Shown piece by piece: positions 19,814 through 24,517 of a stretch of 24,517 bases of DNA. Source of the stretch: Dinochytrium kinnereticum (Eukaryota; Chytridiomycota; Chytridiomycetes; Chytridiales; Chytridiaceae); contig JADGJT010000255.1 in NCBI GenBank assembly GCA_027604005.1, positions 1-24,517 on the forward strand. Reading direction: 5' to 3'. Position 1 is the stretch's first letter. Each line of letters starts with the position of its first letter. The notes beneath the pieces were generated by a model. It was not told the DNA's origin, made no database searches, and was given only the letters and a program-made list of their open reading frames with translations. The position numbers were made by a program, and so were the translations under genes.

Positions 19814-20129
19814 GGCTACTCGTACACTTTCTTACACCTGAGTACCGCAGTGTCGTGTCGTTGCAATTGTGAAATTCGAAAGCTATGATGCTGCCTTTGG
19901 CTTTCTGCCGTTGCAGATTCACTATAGCCAAAGTGCTTCTGGAGTGTTTCCCAATCAAGGGTAGACCCAATCAAATATTTTATTAACAATGAGTAGGCGC
20001 TGGCTTGCTTTCTGTCTGCATTGTCCAATTCAGACGCGTCGTGTCTTGATGGACCTCAGTTGAAGACGCGAAGTGTTATTCGTCCGAAAACTTGGCCTCC
20101 AAAATAATCATCGCCTCGCATTCATCTCA
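19814..20129. promoter_or_regulatory. Shared divergent promoter region, Sch9-like kinase and ERI-type exonuclease
   Basis: The 316 bases between the two divergent start codons must hold both core promoters. No clear TATA box is visible. An open frame on the minus strand (20028-19816) has no ATG and is not annotated. An ATG in the kinase leader direction (near 20021) opens only a 12-codon frame. Confidence 0.5.
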
Positions 20130-20786
20130 ATGAAAAAAGGACGTGGAGGATCCAAGGCAGGCGTTGGAAACAGAAGAAGAAGGAATCAGGGATTGCGTTA
20201 TATCTTAGTCCTGGACTTTGAGGCCACATGCGGCCCAACCGTTCCCAAACAAGAGCAGGAGATCATCGAGTTCCCTATCGTCGTCGTGGACACTCTCGAG
20301 CACAAGATCATTGACACATTTCACACCCACGTCCGCCCCACCCTCCACCCCATCCTCGATCCCTACTGCACAGAACTCACTGGCGTCACCCAAGCCCAAG
20401 TCGACCAATCCCCCACCCTCATCGAAGCCCTTCAACAAGCAGCAGACTTTGCAGACCCCTACCTCACCAATCGAGCGGAAAAGTCTGCGCTGCTGACATG
20501 CGGTGACTGGGACCTCATCACGATTCTTCCGCAGCAGGCGAGTAGAGAGGGACTGGAGATTCCGTGGAGTTTTCGGACTTACATCAATCTCAAGGAGGAC
20601 TTCAGCGAGTTTTACAGGAAGCAGAGGCAGAAGTCGTTTACGAGTATGATGGGGGCGCTTGGGCTTGAGGTGGAGGGGAGACATCATTCTGGGTTGGATG
20701 ATTCGAGGAGCATTGCGAGGATTGTGTTGAGGATGGTTGAGGAGGGGCATGTATTTACGGTGCCGGTGAGGAGGGGCGGTAGCTGA
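20130..20786 (+). CDS. ERI-family DEDDh 3'-5' exoribonuclease
   Basis: The intronless frame encodes 218 aa. After a basic N-terminus (KKGRGG to NRRRRNQG) the whole protein is one exonuclease domain. Exo I is VLDFEATC (D29, E31), the conserved IIEFPIVVVDT follows, Exo II is CGDWD (D128), and Exo III is HHSGLDDS (H186, D191). All DEDDh catalytic residues are present, so it should be active and need two Mg ions. The segments LTGVTQAQVDQSPT and SGLDDSRSIARIVLRM are typical of the ERI1/ERI2/ERI3 branch. Family roles include trimming small interfering RNAs, histone mRNA ends and the 5.8S rRNA 3' end. There is no N-terminal SAP domain as in animal ERI1. The ATG at 20130 is the first ATG in the frame. 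It shares a divergent promoter with the Sch9-like gene. The exact substrate is not predictable here. Confidence 0.87.
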   Translation: MKKGRGGSKAGVGNRRRRNQGLRYILVLDFEATCGPTVPKQEQEIIEFPIVVVDTLEHKIIDTFHTHVRPTLHPILDPYCTELTGVTQAQVDQSPTLIEALQQAADFADPYLTNRAEKSALLTCGDWDLITILPQQASREGLEIPWSFRTYINLKEDFSEFYRKQRQKSFTSMMGALGLEVEGRHHSGLDDSRSIARIVLRMVEEGHVFTVPVRRGGS

Positions 20787-20900
20787 GAACTCCAGCTTCT
20801 TCAGAAAAAAGCAAAGTACAGGACGCACATTCCATACCCTCGTCCTATTTTCGATGATCGCTGCAGACCGATGGTTCCCCCTGCCTTCCGTGAATGAAGG

Positions 20901-23269
20901 ATGACGGCCTCCAGCGATGCTGCTCTGCCTTTGGGGGTTCTTTTGACAAATTCTTTGGTGTCGAACGAATTTTCAATCAATCAAGGCGACGCATTGTGCC
21001 TCACCAAAGCCCAACAGCTCATGGGCATCACCCCGTAGCTGCGTCAAACAGGACAGCAAGGAATCCACAGACGGCCTCTGCCGCCCCAACGTCACCTCCA
21101 TCACCAATCGCCAGCGTACGAGATCTCGCTATCGCTGCTATCCCGAAGAGGCCAAGCAAAATACGTAAGCGACCCATTGCGGCATGGTCATCGTCTGTCC
21201 ACCAGGAGTGATGGCGCTTCCTCCCCACCATTCCTTCCACACTTCACCCGCCTCGTCGTCGTCATATCCACAACTCGCGCCTCCCGCAATGCTCGTCTCA
21301 GCCGTGGATGGCTCTGACATGGCCGTCGACATGGAGGAGACGGACAATCTCTCAAGAACACCTGGAACCTCTGCCTCTCAGATGCAGCTAACTGGAGCGT
21401 CCAACACTTCGTTACTCGCGTCTGGGACGATGGAGTCGCTTTGGTTGGAGAGGATGGGGAGTGGCCCTTCCATCGAGGGCATCGATGCGCAGCGTCGCAC
21501 ACAGGACGAGGGGAGCAGCGCATCAGGGAGCATCTCGTCTCGGAGAGGGACAGCGCTTCATCGACTCGTCATTCATCGACAGACCCCTGGAAAGATCACC
21601 AAACAAGCGTTTGTGGGTGGAAGCTCTTCTGATTCCCATGCTGGTCATGATCCTTTGGTGAATCAGAGTAACCCATTTCCGCCTCCTCGGCTTCGACATG
21701 TTCTGCAAAGACAATCATCGGCGGGGTCTTTTGGGACCGCGACGCCATCACCTTCTCCTGCTACGTCTCCTACAAGGAGAACGTTGAGATCTTCCACCCC
21801 TCCAGCTGCGATCATCCCACGGATTCCCACCCATCATCATCTCAACCAGGTGCCTCCCCCGTCCCCCACCGGCGGACCTCTTCCACCCGCTGCACCATCA
21901 CCACTACGAAGATCGTTCATGTTTGATGGAACCACTCGGTCGCCTTATGTCGACGCCCAGGAGCCACCCCATTCGTTTGGAACGGACGCGATGGAGTTTG
22001 GCGAACGCCCAGATTCGGCTGGTGTCGCTGGATCAGAGTGCGCAGTTTCCACGTGTCGGTCCGAATCCATAAGCGATCCGCTTATGGAGGCCCTGGCTCG
22101 GGCTTGGGGGTCTCCGCTTCGCAGGCGTAACGGCCCTCTTCACGTCTCAAGACTCGCGAGACACACCAACGGAACCACCACCTCATCAACATCCACAATC
22201 TCTCGTCAACGTCAGCGCGCCCTCTCAACCCCCATCAATTTCCCGCCCCCACCCCCTTCCCTGCCCCCACTCCACGCCCAAGCCGCATCCGGAAACCTCC
22301 AAGGCGTCCTCGCCATTCTCGACACCGACATGACCAGCCTCCACGCCCCCGACCCCAAAGGCCGCACCGCTCTCCACCTCGCAGCGGCCGGAGGGCACGT
22401 GGAGATTGTGCAGGCCCTGATCTCACGGATGCCCAACGATGAATCTCGGAGGGGGTTGTTGGATGCGCCGGATCTGAATGGGAGCGCGCCGCTGCATCTT
22501 GCGGCGCTTTCGGGGAGGCTGGATTGCGTGTTGGGGCTTTTGAGGGGGGGTGCGGATCCGGCTGTTGGAGATCGGTTTGGGAGGACGCCGTTGGATTTGG
22601 TTAAGGCTAGGATGAGGTTGATTGCTGGGAGGAGTGTGAAGACCACTTTTGGGGTGTCGTTTGGTGGTGGGGTGGGGGATTTTGAGGGAGGGGGTGATCC
22701 AAAGGCTGCGAGGGAGAAGTTGATATCGGAGCTTTGGCAGGTAAGTCGGTTTTTTTTTTCTGTGTTGTTTTTTGGCGTTGTTCAAGAAAACAAAGACTTA
22801 TATGGGAAAATAGATGGTCGACATCCTCGTCTTTTACGCAAAACCCGTCACAACCGATACCCCCGGCCGCTCCACCGACATAACCACCAACCCCTCAGCC
22901 TCCCTAACCCGGTCCACCTCCTCCGTCTCCCTCACAACCACCTCCGCGCAGCACCAAGATTGGCCCGCAACGTTCCTCCTCTCGTCTCACCGTCAACGGC
23001 CTCCACGAAACCGAGGCGTGTCAGAACCGGTGGGAGGCAGATCGCACACCCCTGGCGCGTCATTGGATTTGGAGGCCCTCACCGCCAAGTTGATGGTGCT
23101 TTCCACCAGACAGGGGGGTAAGGGACGGATGGAGGTTGAGGAGGAGGAAGAGGGTGGTGGTGGTGGTGGTGGGGATGGAGAGGGGAGGGCACGGGGGGAG
23201 GTGGATGATGAGGCGCTTGATGGGATTTTGGATGAGATTCAGGCTTTGTTGAATCGGTTGACGGTTTGA
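20901..23269 (+). CDS. Ankyrin-repeat protein resembling ANKRD54
   Basis: The preferred model joins 20901-21034, 21115-21164, 21206-22740 and 22814-23269, giving 724 aa. The first half is Ser/Pro-rich and disordered, with many SP/TP sites. Ankyrin repeats lie at about 417-535, with GRTALHLAAAGGHVEIVQAL, a second repeat (APLHLAALSGRLDCVLGLLR), then GRTPLDLVKARM. A short helix after intron 3 (LISELWQ, then MVDILVFY) and a C-terminal pair of helices (LDLEALTAKLMVLS and DEALDGILDEIQALLNRL) match the layout of animal ANKRD54, which has ankyrins followed by a helical tail. An acidic/Gly run precedes the last helix. ANKRD54 is a nucleocytoplasmic adaptor in animals; the fungal role is unknown. The 5' end is uncertain: the intron at 21035-21114 has a weak GTAGCT donor. 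Alternatives are reading through from ATG 20894, or starting at ATG 21211. Confidence 0.75.
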
Positions 23270-23825
23270 TGGGGTTTGTGGGCTTGGTTGTTTTTTTTTT
23301 TTTTGGGCTTCTCATCAACACCCCTTTTTTTTTCTGTTTTTTCTTTTGCTTTTTCATCGGGTTCATAGGCCCTATGTTGCTAGCCATTACTAGATTCAGA
23401 CTTACCCCCCTTTTTTGTTTTGTCTTGCATTTCTTATGGTGTTCATTGATGTTTGGTGGACACCTTCACAACAAACAATTACATTTATTGCAACCCTCTC
23501 ACCTCTCGTCAAGTTTTCTACTAAGCTTCTCCTCTCTATTGACGTTTTTTTTTCTTTTATTTTTTTCCCCATCTCTTCTTGGCGTGTGTATATCATGAAT
23601 GATTTTGGTTGGAGGGGATAACGAAAATAGGATCGCCTTTGAAATTGTGGAGGTTATTTCCACGTTAATTCTTAGTTGAGTTCTTGCAAAAAAAAAAAAA
23701 AAAAAAAGAAGGAGAGGAAGGAACCGCGATTCCACGTTCCCCCATCTTTCGCCAGGCAAGTCTTAACAGCTCCACGAACGGTAACGCTACTAAAACGTAT
23801 CTCCTATTTATTATCCCCGTTATCA
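23270..23825. other. 3' flank of the ankyrin gene, homopolymer-rich intergenic sequence
   Basis: This stretch is strongly T-rich on the plus strand up to about 23590, consistent with a 3' UTR, and includes a run of 20 A at 23688-23707. Open frames here are low-complexity (Phe/Leu or Lys runs) and not credible genes. The A-run could be a retroposed poly(A) tract or a simple homopolymer; no target-site duplication was found by eye. Confidence 0.55.
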
Positions 23826-24517
23826 TCGTCAAAGGATCCTGAAAATCAAAAGCGAACGATTCTGTCAACATCAACGGGCACAACCTTAAACCCCAAAGAT
23901 TCATGTGGGAAATCTACAAGAGCGGCTGAAGACCCCGAGGATTTTCATATACATCCTTTCAACAACCCCTTCTCGTCACTCCGCTCTCCACAGTGAGTGG
24001 AGAATAAAGGCGACTGCTGATCTTCAGGATTGGCCTAAAACAAACAGCTATGACGGAAAACAAGACGGACGCTAATCACGTAAATCTCAATGCCACAAGC
24101 AAAATACCCCGCATGCTGAAAGACCTTTCGGGGATCCAAACAGATCCTCAGTTTCAGGCTGCTGCAAATCTCTTTCAACAGCATCACCTCCCGTCACCCC
24201 GCTGTCCAGAGTCAGTGGAGTAAAATCCTTCTGTTGATCTCCAGGATTTAGCCTGAAAGAAATCCCACCGTCATCTCAAAACCCGAAAATCCCTCCTTCA
24301 CTCCCCGCCGCGCTCTGTCCGCCACCTGTGACGCGAAAGATGGTCAAAGCTCATCGCGTAAATCCCATCCGCGTCAAAAACAAATGCCAGCCAGACGTGA
24401 AGGGTATGCCCAAAGAAAAGTGTCAATCTCAAACAGATCCAAGCGTCAACGTCAATCCCAATAGATTAACACGCCAGCCAAGAGTTGGCTGTCGATCTCA
24501 GAGATCCTTACAAAACA
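23826..24517. repeat. Degenerate tandem array of roughly 0.2-kb units
   Basis: A boundary motif recurs in order: tcgtcaaaggatcctgaaaa (near 23827), gatcttcaggattgg (24019), gatctccaggatttag (24236) and gatctcagagatcc (24494). The spacing is about 193, 217 and 258 bases. Upstream of the second and third boundary lie paired segments, GTCACTCCGCTCTCCACAGT (23975) and GTCACCCCGCTGTCCAGAGT (24193). Other shared blocks are TTTCAACA and CGTAAAT, and CAAACAGATCC occurs once in each of the two last full units. The units differ by indels and many substitutions, so the array is old. It continues past the right edge. Confidence 0.7.
23835..24517 (+). CDS. Possible exons of a repeat-built gene running off the window (speculative)
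   Basis: Each repeat unit looks like [AG acceptor][open exon][GT donor]. Exon 23835-23992 ends at GTGAGT and exon 24028-24210 ends at GTCAGT. A further exon from about 24252 is open to the window end. Joined across short introns (35 and 41 nt), the frame stays open: the first exon ends in PFSSLRSP, the second includes QTDPQFQAAANLFQQ, the third includes QTDPSVNVNP. Shared residues (QTDP, and DP-Pro-Arg patterns) suggest repeated exons. The introns would be shorter than others in this window, no start codon is assigned, and the GTCAGT donor is weak. The protein is not recognised. Chance openness in a repeat array is the main alternative. Confidence 0.22.

Noticed and set aside
19816..20028. 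Minus-strand open frame of about 70 codons ending two bases before the kinase ATG
   Set aside because: It has no ATG start and lies in the divergent promoter. A spliced upstream exon cannot be shown.
23415..23621. Hydrophobic 68-codon frame after the ankyrin gene
   Set aside because: It arises from T-rich 3' UTR-like sequence, with Phe/Leu/Ser bias and no context.
23688..23707. Run of 20 A read as a Pol III terminator for a minus-strand RNA or as a retroposon tail
   Set aside because: No tRNA, U6 or 7SL features are visible on the minus strand and no target-site duplication was found; probably a simple homopolymer.
24050..24223. Stand-alone 57-aa ORF starting MTENKTD in the right-edge repeat array
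   Set aside because: The frame continues upstream of the ATG to a possible acceptor and the unit is repeated, so a separate small gene is less likely than an exon or chance openness.
1..24517. tRNA, rRNA, CRISPR or known transposase genes
   Set aside because: No tRNA T-loop with a matching cloverleaf, no regular spacer-repeat array and no transposase or reverse-transcriptase motifs were seen on either strand.

Overview
This window is nuclear DNA from a fungus, most probably a zoosporic (flagellated) early-diverging fungus such as a chytrid. The reasons are short GT-AG introns (about 40-230 bp), compact intergenic gaps, a fungal Sch9-type C2/AGC kinase, and a recognisable CEP162, a cilium/centriole protein expected only in lineages that still build a flagellum. 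I found no rRNA, tRNA, CRISPR array or autonomous mobile element.

Layout, left to right. At 1-115 is the last stretch of an upstream plus-strand gene. At 389-5676 is a four-exon CEP162 homologue (predicted 1676 aa). From 5988 to 11399 lies a plus-strand cluster of small single-pass membrane proteins with proline-rich tails (5988-6323, 7012-7699, 7957-8527, 10679-11399) plus one decayed copy (9294-9500). Three of the members share the same exon design: a phase-0 intron inside the membrane segment, a tiny 38-44 nt second exon, then a phase-2 intron. One member is intronless. At 11899-14700 (minus) is a large Gln/His/Pro-rich disordered protein of unknown function.

At 15722-16803 (plus) is a four-exon gene whose protein carries four tau/MAP2/MAP4-type tubulin-binding repeats, which is unusual for a fungus. 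At 17472-19813 (minus) is a seven-exon Sch9-like kinase with C2 domain, AGC kinase core and hydrophobic motif. It is divergent from an ERI-family DEDDh 3'-5' exonuclease at 20130-20786. At 20901-23269 (plus) is an ankyrin protein resembling ANKRD54. The right edge (about 23826-24517) is a degenerate tandem array of roughly 0.2-kb units with splice-site-like boundaries, possibly the start of another gene.

The genes do not form an operon or a single pathway. CEP162 and the tau-like protein both point to microtubule and axoneme biology, and Sch9 to nutrient/TOR signalling. The most novel item is the membrane-protein cluster, an apparently lineage-specific family expanding and decaying in tandem. 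Exon boundaries were chosen by eye from splice consensus, reading-frame continuity and family similarity; no database search was possible.
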